Origin: Ferruginibacter sp.
GTDB lineage: Bacteria; Bacteroidota; Bacteroidia; Chitinophagales; Chitinophagaceae
Direction of reading: 5' to 3'
NCBI GenBank assembly: GCA_014379905.1
Contig: JACMKX010000020.1
Coordinates: 111,090-175,089 of the forward strand
Length of the DNA stretch: 64,000 nucleotides
Part shown: piece after piece, positions 8,076-15,494 of the stretch
Position numbering within the stretch: the stretch's first letter is position 1
Layout of the letters: each line of letters begins with the position of its first letter
Position numbers and translations under genes: made by a program
Notes under the pieces: generated by a model
Seen by the model: the letters and a program-made list of their open reading frames with translations, nothing else
The model's database searches: none
What the model was told of the DNA's origin: nothing

Positions 8076-9407
8076 ATGGTTCCTCAAAAGAATAAATACA
8101 ATCTTCCTGTTGGATACTCTTTGTTGCAGACTACTCTAAAATCTACAGAATTTCTAAATAATCCCATACAGTTTATTTCTAAAAGTATGGTGGTCTTTTC
8201 CGGCACTTATACTGCTTCCTTGGGAATCAACAGGAAACTTATTATCACGCAGGATCCGGGATTTATTGATTATATCTTGAAGGTAAATCATCGCAATTAT
8301 CACAAATCAGAATTGTCAACAGAACGTGCCGTGCAATTTTTTGGCAACGGATTACTTTTCTCCAACGGAGATTACTGGTTAAAACAGCGGCGCCTGATAC
8401 AACCTGCTTTTCACCGGGAGAAATTACAGGGCTTGTATAATATCATTGTATCAACGATTGATGAATATGTTATAAAATTTCCAACGGGGACCAACATTGA
8501 TGTTTACCCGCTGGCGCATGAACTTTCTTTCCATATTATTGTCAGATCATTGTTTGATATTAAATTATCCGCATCAATAATGGAAGAACTCAGCCAGGTT
8601 TTTACCGAATTGCAGGATTTTCTCATCAAAGATATCAACCAGCCTTTGCGCAAACTATTTTATCCTTTTACCGGCTCAGAAAATGCGCAATTAAAAAAGG
8701 CCAGGAGGTTACGAGAAATTTTTACAGCCATCATCAATGAAAGAAAAGCCAGTACTGAAAGTTATGCTGACCTGCTGGATATGCTCTTAAAAAGCAAATA
8801 CGAAGATACCGGCGAAGCCATGACAACCGACCAGGTAATTGATGAAATGCTGATCCTCATTTTTGCGGGGCATGAAACTACAGCCAATACACTCTCTTGG
8901 TTATTATATTTATTAGCTACCCACAAAGAAATATTACAACAACTCAGGACTTCTTTGAAAGATAGCACCGTATTCGAAAGTTTGAGTAACGAATACCTGA
9001 AAGCAGTGATCAATGAAACCATGCGCCTGTACCCGGCAGCATGGATGACGGAGCGGGTAGCGCTGGAAGATGATTCATTTAAACAATTCTCTTATCCGAA
9101 AAATACCATTATCATTCCTTTCTTTTTTGGATTGCACAACGATAAATTCTTTTGGAAAGATGCTGTGAAATTTCAGCCGGAAAGATTTATTAACGATCCA
9201 ATCCTTGCAAAATCCAAACATTATTTCCCTTTTGGTGCAGGACCAAGGATGTGTATAGGTAATAATTTTGCCATTGCAGAAATGTGTTTTTTTGTTTTCG
9301 CCTTTTTAAAGCAATTTAATATTGAAGCTACCATGCAAATACCTGTAATGAAACCTTTAATCACTTTGCGCCCCGATAGAGTAGTTTTGAACATTGAGAA
9401 ATTATGA
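8076..9407 (+). CDS. cytochrome P450
   Basis: From the ATG at 8076 the product is 443 residues, the usual length of a soluble bacterial P450. All class motifs are present: the C-helix W/R pair in NGDYWLKQRRLIQPAF, the I-helix AGHETT that binds and activates oxygen, the K-helix ExxR in NETMRLYP, and the heme loop FPFGAGPRMCIGNN with the thiolate Cys at about residue 393. The frame is open further upstream, but the extra residues are not P450-like, so the 8076 start is preferred. It catalyses oxygen-dependent hydroxylation or a related reaction; the substrate cannot be predicted. No ferredoxin or reductase gene lies nearby, so electrons must come from elsewhere in the genome. Confidence 0.93.
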   Translation: MVPQKNKYNLPVGYSLLQTTLKSTEFLNNPIQFISKSMVVFSGTYTASLGINRKLIITQDPGFIDYILKVNHRNYHKSELSTERAVQFFGNGLLFSNGDYWLKQRRLIQPAFHREKLQGLYNIIVSTIDEYVIKFPTGTNIDVYPLAHELSFHIIVRSLFDIKLSASIMEELSQVFTELQDFLIKDINQPLRKLFYPFTGSENAQLKKARRLREIFTAIINERKASTESYADLLDMLLKSKYEDTGEAMTTDQVIDEMLILIFAGHETTANTLSWLLYLLATHKEILQQLRTSLKDSTVFESLSNEYLKAVINETMRLYPAAWMTERVALEDDSFKQFSYPKNTIIIPFFFGLHNDKFFWKDAVKFQPERFINDPILAKSKHYFPFGAGPRMCIGNNFAIAEMCFFVFAFLKQFNIEATMQIPVMKPLITLRPDRVVLNIEKL

Positions 9408-9425
9408 ATCAATATTTTTAAAGAT

Positions 9426-9455
9426 AAAGCTCACAGCATATTACTGCGAGCTTTT
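9426..9455 (+). terminator. probable terminator after the P450 gene
   Basis: An 11-bp stem (aaagctcacag / ctgcgagcttt, one G-U pair) with a 7-base loop ends in four T. The T run is short, so strength is uncertain. Confidence 0.55.
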
Positions 9456-9479
9456 ATACAAAGCTGTACTTTGCTATGC

Positions 9480-9701
9480 TTAATTGCTGCCTGTACTTTC
9501 TTTTGAATATTCCAGCAGGTCTCCCGGCTGACAATCCAGCACTTTGCAAATTGAATCGAGTGTGCTAAAACGAATGGCTTTTGCTTTACCGGTTTTGAGA
9601 ATGGACAAATTGGCCAATGTCAGATCTACCTTTTCCGACAATTCATTCAGCGACATTTTTCGCCTGGCCATCATTACGTCGAGGTTTACTATTATTGCCA
9701 T
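9480..9701 (-). CDS. XRE-family helix-turn-helix repressor (YozG-like)
   Basis: The 73-residue product is little more than one HTH_XRE domain: a helix ending in MMARRKMS, the turn-helix LNELSEKVDLTLANLSIL with the recognition helix, then KAIRFSTLDSICKVLDCQPGDLL, the conserved C-terminal signature of the small YozG/COG3655 type. It should bind DNA as a dimer. It lies 2 bases downstream of the DUF2975 membrane protein gene and is clearly cotranscribed with it. This DUF2975-XRE pairing is widespread in Firmicutes and Bacteroidota. A perfect inverted repeat overlaps the shared promoter and is its likely operator, which suggests autoregulation. Confidence 0.9.
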   Translation of the reverse strand: MAIIVNLDVMMARRKMSLNELSEKVDLTLANLSILKTGKAKAIRFSTLDSICKVLDCQPGDLLEYSKESTGSN

Positions 9702-9703
9702 GG

Positions 9704-10252
9704 TTATACGGTTAATTCGTTTTCAGATTGGATTTCAATTCCTCTTTTAAAAATTTGTGACAGCACATACAATACCACGCTCATAAAGATCCAGACATCG
9801 GCACCCCCAACGGTTTGCAATTGAATGTCGGGCATTGCAACGCCTTTTCCGGATAACCAGCGGCTATATTTTGTGGCCCACCCAGCAAAAAGACCAATTC
9901 CAAAACTGAGCAAAGCCATTATTAAAATAAAATGCTGTAGTTCTATACTGAAAGGCTGCGCAAGGTTTAGCTTTTTGTTGTAGAATATTTTTACAATCAG
10001 GTAAAACATTAAAGCCTTCATCACCGCTACAATGCTTATTAGTATTATTTGTGCAACAAAGTGTCCCCGATCGAAATTGAACAGGGCAGTCAGGTTTACT
10101 TCCTGCCATAGCTTATCGACTTGGTCGGGGTTTACGATAAACCGTAGCACTGCACTAACAATAATGGCCCCGGCTTCAACGGAGAGGCCCAGAAAGAGGA
10201 TCCATGCCAATACACGAAGCACATTTAAAATTTGTTTGCTAGAGATCTCCAT
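9704..10252 (-). CDS. DUF2975 family membrane protein
   Basis: Starting at the ATG at 10252 (MEISSKQIL), which fits the promoter position better than an upstream in-frame start, the product has 182 residues. Four hydrophobic segments are visible at about residues 10-35, 60-85, 100-120 and 150-170, the layout of DUF2975 proteins. Its role is unknown; in other bacteria members are membrane partners of the small XRE regulator encoded next to them. The two genes overlap in organisation (2-base gap), so they are one transcription unit. The C terminus is a short charged tail facing the cytoplasm by the positive-inside rule. Confidence 0.8.
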   Translation of the reverse strand: MEISSKQILNVLRVLAWILFLGLSVEAGAIIVSAVLRFIVNPDQVDKLWQEVNLTALFNFDRGHFVAQIILISIVAVMKALMFYLIVKIFYNKKLNLAQPFSIELQHFILIMALLSFGIGLFAGWATKYSRWLSGKGVAMPDIQLQTVGGADVWIFMSVVLYVLSQIFKRGIEIQSENELTV

Positions 10253-10276
10253 AACGTTTGATTTAGTTTGACAATG

Positions 10277-10319
10277 CAAATATAAATCTATATTTATTGA
10301 TAAACAATAAATATAGATT
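10277..10319 (-). promoter_or_regulatory. promoter and palindromic operator of the DUF2975-XRE operon
   Basis: On the minus strand TATATTTG (TAnnTTTG, 10284-10277) is preceded at 20 bases by TTG (10307-10305). A perfect inverted repeat of 15 bp with a 5-bp spacer (arms 10285-10299 and 10305-10319) covers the promoter spacer and the TTG element. A dimeric repressor bound there would block polymerase, as expected for an autoregulated XRE operon. Confidence 0.7.
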
Positions 10320-10429
10320 GAAATTTAATAAAATAATTTTTTGAACCAATTTACCCTGCTATAAATAATCCGCTTGGCCGGCAAAAAAAATTATTCAGCA
10401 GTCTTTAATTACTTATGGTAAATACCAAT

Positions 10430-10456
10430 AAAAAACCCCTTCTAAAAAAGAAGGGG
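10430..10456 (-). terminator. distal terminator of the dcw cluster
   Basis: An 8-bp stem (ccccttct / agaagggg, 10436-10443 and 10449-10456) with an A5 loop is followed on the minus strand by T-rich sequence. It backs up the terminator nearer ftsZ. Confidence 0.75.
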
Positions 10457-10523
10457 CTACATACAAACAGTAATTACAAACACAAAGTTTAATAGTTAAG
10501 TAGGGCGGTTGCGCCTTACCTAT

Positions 10524-10553
10524 ATAAAAAGCCCGGACGATTATCGCCGGGCT
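10524..10553 (-). terminator. ftsZ-proximal terminator of the dcw cluster
   Basis: A 7-bp GC-rich stem (agcccgg / ccgggct, 10530-10536 and 10547-10553) lies 9 bases after the ftsZ stop and is followed on the minus strand by a run of five T. Confidence 0.8.
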
Positions 10554-10561
10554 ACCATTTA

Positions 10562-12529
10562 TTAATCAGGTTTCTTACCATCCAGAAAAGTGTTGATCGT
10601 ACTGATCTCCGCCTGGTTATTATCGTCTGTTTTTACAGTATAATTACTGTAAAAAGATTCCACGTCTGCAATCTGGTTGTGCATTTCCATATTGCGGCGA
10701 AGGTAAGCAGGCACCGTTTCAAACTCATTGTTAGGATCGGCTGCATTGATGTTGAATGACAAATTACGCAGCTTCGCAATGCGTTCCGTAGCCCGGCGCC
10801 TAAGTTCTTCTGTTTCGTCCTGCATTGCAGTATCCTCAACAGTCGACATCATGATGGGCTGAGTTTGTTGTACAAGGGGCTCATCCTCCGCCGCTTTCTG
10901 GGAATCTTTAACCACCAGCTGCATTTCTATAACAGGCTCGTCTTCCTGCACAGGTTTCTGCATTGGCAGTGGTTCCTCGTTCGAATTGGATTCTGGAATG
11001 GTTGGCTTCTCCGTTGCATAAATTTGCGCCGGTTTGGCCAGGAAGCTCCCCGACGAAAGGGTGCGACCTTTATTGCTAGCATCGTTATCTGATGTAGATA
11101 TTTGTTGTTGTTCGGTGTTACTAATTGGAAGGTTGCTGGTTGATTTCGGAGGAACGGTATTATGGGTCTGCTGGGTCAGATCAAACTCTATCACCAGAGT
11201 TTGTTCAGGTGCCGAAGATATCTCAAAATATTCCGGGGCATCTTCCTTTTTTTCCACAGTAGTTTTACTAAGTAATTCTACTGGGTTTTGCGGTTCCGGG
11301 TGCTCATTTAGTATAGGCATAAAGGCATCGGCTTCCGGTAAAACTGCTTTTAACTCCGCCATTGGCTCTTCCTGTATTTCTGCCATCGCTTTTTCATCTT
11401 CAACAACAACGACTGCTGGTGGCTGTTTGTCTTCAATCAGGTCAAACTGTAAAGTAGGTTGTTGTGAAATAAGGTGATTTGCCTTTGGCATTTCCAACTC
11501 CATTACAATTTTATCGTTCCTTACTTCTTTTTCAGTTGCAGGTTTTGCTTTTGGAAAAGGATCCTTGTGTTCAAACCCTGTTGCAATTAAAGTGATACTG
11601 ATTTCGCTGCCCAAAGTATTATCATAACCAAGCCCCAGGATCACATCCGTATCTTCTCCTGCCTGGCTCAGTAAATGATTTTGTATCACTTCCACTTCGT
11701 CCATGGTAAATTCGTGTTCACCTTCGGCAGAATTGATATTGATCAATATCCATTTAGCACCCCGAATGTCATTGTCATTCAGTAATGGCGAATTCAATGC
11801 ATTTTCAATAGCCATTTGTGCCCTGTTCTCTCCTTCGGCAATGGCACTGCCTAAAATAGCCACACCACCATTACTCATCACCGTGCATACATCGGCAAAA
11901 TCCACATTGATCTGGCCGGTGCTGTTAATTACATCGGTGATACATTTTGCGGCAGTTGCCAATACATTATCAGCTTTGGCAAACGCTTCCTTCATTTTTA
12001 AATTCCCAAACTGGTGACGCAATTTATCATTGCTTATCACCAGCAAAGTATCCACATGATTTTTTAAATGCATGATACCTTCTTCGGCCTGCGCAATTCT
12101 TTTCTTTCCCTCGTATGCAAAAGGCGTGGTAACAATACCAACAGTCAAAATACCAAGGTCTTTACAAATTTTTGCCAAAATAGGTGCACCACCTGTACCG
12201 GTACCGCCGCCCATACCAGCAGTGATAAATGCCATTTTGGTATTCACTTCCAGGATGCGCTTTATTTCTTCCAGGCTTTCTTCTGTTGCCTGCCTGCCAA
12301 TGGCAGGATTGGCACCGGCCCCCAAACCCTGTGTAAGGTGTGGCCCCAGCTGGATCTTGTTAGGAACTTTGCTTGTGGCAATGGCCTGGGCATCCGTGTT
12401 ACAAATTATAAAGTTTACGCCTTCTATATTTTGCGAAAACATGTGGTTTACTGCATTACTGCCACCTCCACCAACGCCTATCACTTTAATGATAGAAGAC
12501 TGGTCTTTGGGCAAATCAAAATGAATCAT
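10562..12529 (-). CDS. ftsZ: cell division protein FtsZ, long C-terminal linker
   Basis: This is the tubulin-like GTPase that forms the division ring. The GTP-binding signature GGGTGTGG lies at about residues 107-114 and the globular core ends near residue 325. It is followed by an acidic, Gln- and Pro-rich linker of some 270 residues, far longer than in E. coli (383 residues in total there, 655 here). A conserved block ELRRRATERIAKLR and a PAYLRR peptide (about residues 607-612) resemble the C-terminal peptide that binds FtsA. Here another 43 residues follow, ending INTFLDGKKPD. It is the last gene of the minus-strand dcw cluster; two terminators follow. The start ATG at 12529 is preceded by an ACTTACAAAC sequence similar to that in front of ftsA. 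Confidence 0.98.
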   Translation of the reverse strand: MIHFDLPKDQSSIIKVIGVGGGGSNAVNHMFSQNIEGVNFIICNTDAQAIATSKVPNKIQLGPHLTQGLGAGANPAIGRQATEESLEEIKRILEVNTKMAFITAGMGGGTGTGGAPILAKICKDLGILTVGIVTTPFAYEGKKRIAQAEEGIMHLKNHVDTLLVISNDKLRHQFGNLKMKEAFAKADNVLATAAKCITDVINSTGQINVDFADVCTVMSNGGVAILGSAIAEGENRAQMAIENALNSPLLNDNDIRGAKWILININSAEGEHEFTMDEVEVIQNHLLSQAGEDTDVILGLGYDNTLGSEISITLIATGFEHKDPFPKAKPATEKEVRNDKIVMELEMPKANHLISQQPTLQFDLIEDKQPPAVVVVEDEKAMAEIQEEPMAELKAVLPEADAFMPILNEHPEPQNPVELLSKTTVEKKEDAPEYFEISSAPEQTLVIEFDLTQQTHNTVPPKSTSNLPISNTEQQQISTSDNDASNKGRTLSSGSFLAKPAQIYATEKPTIPESNSNEEPLPMQKPVQEDEPVIEMQLVVKDSQKAAEDEPLVQQTQPIMMSTVEDTAMQDETEELRRRATERIAKLRNLSFNINAADPNNEFETVPAYLRRNMEMHNQIADVESFYSNYTVKTDDNNQAEISTINTFLDGKKPD

Positions 12530-12847
12530 GTTTGTAAGTTTGAAAACCCCTCCGCCCCTAAAGGGGAACTTTGGAGAAGTTTGATTAGTAAGTATGTTTT
12601 ACTGTACGTAACAGGAGCTTTTATTTTTAAGATCCGGTTACTGTGCTTGTCTTAAAATTTATTTTTATACCAACAGCAGTATTTCATAGTGTCATCGTTG
12701 CGTCGCAATCCTTTCATCGGCATTCCATTGGGCAACATTATAGACCCATATTTCTTTTCGCCGCAAAGACGCTTAGGCGCCAGTTAAATATTCTTTGCCT
12801 ATTCGTGTCTTAGCGGTTAAAAACGGGTCTGACCTTGGGTGCCGACC
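12530..12847. repeat. ftsA-ftsZ spacer with two repeat-like elements
   Basis: This 318-base spacer holds no gene. It contains the small palindrome cccctaaagggg (12555-12566) within a GC-rich CCCCTCCGCC context, and a longer imperfect inverted repeat around 12755-12825 (left side with cgccgcaaagacgc, right side with gtcttagcgg). Such elements are dispersed in many Bacteroidota genomes. They separate ftsZ from ftsA, which usually lie closer together, so ftsZ may have its own promoter here. Confidence 0.5.
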
Positions 12848-14218
12848 CTAAAACTTCGTATCCTCTTCTTCTTTAAACAACTCAATCAAATTTGTTTTCA
12901 TCCTGTCCATAAAACCCTGCAAGGTTTTGCGTGGCTTAATGTCGATGGCTTTTACTTCCGCTTCTACTGCTGCTGTTTCTTCTACCTCTTCTTCTTGTTT
13001 TTCTTTCGTCATTTGCACACGGATAAAACCGGTTGACATTGTTTTATTCTTATTCTCATAATCGTTGTACCCTTTTAATATCAAACCAATACAAGTGCTG
13101 TACATCGGTTTGGCCAGTTCTTCAATATGGCCACCACTCAGGTGTTCGTTAGGAAAACCTATTCTTGCATTTAAACCGGTTACATATTCTGTTAACTGGA
13201 TCAAATGTTTTAGCTGCGAACCTCCACCGGTTAAAATCACACCGCCATTTAACATGCGGTTATCCAAACCAACCTGTTTTAAATGATAAGTAACAAAATC
13301 CATGATCTCGCTCATGCGGGCCTGTATAATGTTGGCAAGATTTTTTACAGAAATTTCTTTTGGCGCCATTCCTCTTAAACCGGGGATGGTGATAAATGCA
13401 TTTGCTTTTGCTTCATCACTCAATGCACTGCCAAACTGAATTTTCATTTGCTCCGCCTGCGTTTTTAATACACCCAAACCGGTTTTAATATCGTTGGTAA
13501 TGTTTTCGCCACCGAAAGGAATTACAGCTGTGTGTTTTAAAATGCCTTCGTAAAAAACGGCCAGATCGGTAGTACCCCCACCAATATCTACGATAGCAAC
13601 CCCGGCTTCCAGGTCCTGGTCGCACATAACTGCCGCTGCAGATGCCAGTGGCTGCAATACCAAATCCTTTGTAATCAGGCCAGATTTTTCCACACTACGG
13701 TTAATATTGCGGATCGCATTTTTATCACCGGTGATGATGTGAAAATTAGCGCCCACTTTAACACCGCTGTACCCAATTGGGTTGGGTATATTTTGAAAAT
13801 TATCCACCGTAAACTCCTGTGGAATAACATCAATGATCTTATCTCCCGCAGGAATATAAGTGCGATACTGATCTGCCACCAGGCGATCAATTTCCGATTG
13901 TGCAATTTCTTCATCCAGGTTCTGGCGAACAATATCGCCTCTTGTCTGAAGGCTTTTAATATGATGTCCCGCGATACCTACGTACACTTCATTGATCTCC
14001 AGGTTTGGATTAGAAGCGTAGCAGTTTTCCAATGCAGTTTGAATGGCTTTAATGGTTTGATCAATGTTCAACACCATTCCGTGCTGTACACCGTTGCTGT
14101 TAGCACGGCCAAAACCAAGGATCTCTAATTTGCCGAATTCATTTTTGCGCCCCGCAATAGCAGCAATTTTTGTTGTGCCGATATCGAGTCCTACAATAAT
14201 GGGTTGTTCCTGATTCAT
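12848..14218 (-). CDS. ftsA: cell division protein FtsA
   Basis: FtsA is the actin-like protein that tethers FtsZ to the membrane. The 456-residue product starts with the phosphate-1 motif GLDIGTTKI (about residues 10-18). It contains the phosphate-2 motif VDIGGGTTDLA, the adenosine motif LTGGGSQL, and the inserted 1C-domain typical of FtsA. The end is a Lys/Glu-rich linker (EKQEEEVEETAA) followed by a predicted amphipathic helix (LQGFMDRMKTNLIELFKEEE) that would be the membrane-targeting sequence. It lies between ftsQ and ftsZ as usual. The 73-base leader between ftsQ and ftsA is almost free of G and T on the coding strand, an unusual low-complexity initiation region. Confidence 0.98.
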   Translation of the reverse strand: MNQEQPIIVGLDIGTTKIAAIAGRKNEFGKLEILGFGRANSNGVQHGMVLNIDQTIKAIQTALENCYASNPNLEINEVYVGIAGHHIKSLQTRGDIVRQNLDEEIAQSEIDRLVADQYRTYIPAGDKIIDVIPQEFTVDNFQNIPNPIGYSGVKVGANFHIITGDKNAIRNINRSVEKSGLITKDLVLQPLASAAAVMCDQDLEAGVAIVDIGGGTTDLAVFYEGILKHTAVIPFGGENITNDIKTGLGVLKTQAEQMKIQFGSALSDEAKANAFITIPGLRGMAPKEISVKNLANIIQARMSEIMDFVTYHLKQVGLDNRMLNGGVILTGGGSQLKHLIQLTEYVTGLNARIGFPNEHLSGGHIEELAKPMYSTCIGLILKGYNDYENKNKTMSTGFIRVQMTKEKQEEEVEETAAVEAEVKAIDIKPRKTLQGFMDRMKTNLIELFKEEEDTKF

Positions 14219-14291
14219 AGTTGTAAGTTTTGTGTTTGTTTGTGTCGTTTGTTTGTGTGTTTTGTATGTTGTGTTGTTCGTTGTGTTTGTT

Positions 14292-15494
14292 TTATCCGCC
14301 CATTACCGCTTTAGGTTTTGGTTTGGATGTTGCCGGCTTCACCACAGGTTTAATGGCAGCTGGTTTGGGTTTGATTGCCGGTGCTTTTGCTTTGGCCACA
14401 GCTGGTTTGGTAGTAGCGGGCATCGCTGGCACCGGTTTCGGAGCAGCCGGTTTGATAACAACCGGTTTAACAACAGCAGTGCCGTTGTTTTCTGCCGATG
14501 CCCCTATGCTGCTTTCCACTGTGGCAACAGGAGCACCCATTGCCGGCTCATCTCTTTCCATTGATTGTTGAATGAGCGAACTATCTGCTGTGTTTCTTTC
14601 CGAGTCCTGTACAAATGTTTGTATAGAATCAGCCGCCTGCCTGGCCGCACGTTCGGCTATGAGCTGCATGATCTGCAAAGTGCGCAGCGAATCAGAACTC
14701 TTATCTTCTGCACCTTTTATTTTAGCCACCACCTGGTTTTTATATTGCAGGTTGATAACGCTGTACCTGTTCCAGCCGGCAGTTGTGATCACCTGCTTAT
14801 AAAATAATTTTAGTTTATTAAATTTCTCTTTTGCACCCGTTGCATCACCAAATACAATGGTTTGGTTGCCGATCTTTGGGATCATTTCAAAATTTCTTTG
14901 GGCCGTAATATCTACCTGGTCTACCATGGCCATTAAAAAACTATCCGCCTGCAAGTGCTCACTTAGTAGCAATACAGAACGCAATAAACTACTGTCAGCG
15001 GCTTTCATACCAACATTGCTGCTATGCGGAAAGCCCGTAAACACGGGCAGTCTCGCAGAAAATTTATCACTTAGCGGCAATACTTTCAAACTGCTATCAA
15101 TATAGAAGGTATTACCATCCACAGAAAAAAGCCTGGCTGCCGGTTCCCTTTCATCCACACTTACCTGTAGCACATCATTGTTATCAAAAAAAAGTTCCGC
15201 ATTTTTTATCCATACATCTTTCTCCAGGCTATTTTCTATATCCCGCAGGTTGAAGGTTTGTAATGTTCTGCCAACAGGGTTTCCACCTACAAAATTTTTG
15301 ATGATCAATAAAACATCTGCTTTATCAATAAAAAAGTTATTATTTACACCACTGATATCAATTTGTACGTCTTTACACTTTTTTACGTTCTGGCTACGAA
15401 CCCCTGCCTGTAACAAAATAACGCCTGCCGCTCCTATAACACACCACAGGATGGTAAACATGATCTTTTTAATATTTATTTCAGGCTTGTTCAC
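14292..15494 (-). CDS. ftsQ: cell division protein FtsQ-like, with Ala/Pro/Lys tail
   Basis: The 400-residue product has a short cytoplasmic N terminus, one membrane segment (about residues 10-28), a POTRA-like region with the pattern NNFFIDKADVLLII, and a beta domain with VDEREPAARLF and FYIDSSLKVLPLS, all typical of Bacteroidota FtsQ. This protein links early and late divisome parts and binds FtsL. Residues from about 325 to 400 form a low-complexity tail rich in Ala, Pro and Lys with repeated KPxxxKP units, which would lie in the periplasm. The start is GTG at 15494, overlapping the TAG stop of murC by one base, so the two are translationally coupled. Confidence 0.9.
   Translation of the reverse strand: MNKPEINIKKIMFTILWCVIGAAGVILLQAGVRSQNVKKCKDVQIDISGVNNNFFIDKADVLLIIKNFVGGNPVGRTLQTFNLRDIENSLEKDVWIKNAELFFDNNDVLQVSVDEREPAARLFSVDGNTFYIDSSLKVLPLSDKFSARLPVFTGFPHSSNVGMKAADSSLLRSVLLLSEHLQADSFLMAMVDQVDITAQRNFEMIPKIGNQTIVFGDATGAKEKFNKLKLFYKQVITTAGWNRYSVINLQYKNQVVAKIKGAEDKSSDSLRTLQIMQLIAERAARQAADSIQTFVQDSERNTADSSLIQQSMERDEPAMGAPVATVESSIGASAENNGTAVVKPVVIKPAAPKPVPAMPATTKPAVAKAKAPAIKPKPAAIKPVVKPATSKPKPKAVMGG

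Noticed and set aside
12068..12524. Overlapping + strand frames near the ftsZ start
   Set aside because: Antisense to the conserved FtsZ GTPase core and without homologous pattern.
11034..12655. Long frames on the + strand opposite ftsZ
   Set aside because: They run antisense to a clearly conserved gene, lack recognisable domains and have composition expected of an antisense shadow.
14230..14571. Gly/Ala-rich frames opposite the ftsQ tail, resembling membrane or antifreeze-like sequence
   Set aside because: The repetitive A/P/K codons of FtsQ automatically produce a Gly-rich antisense frame.
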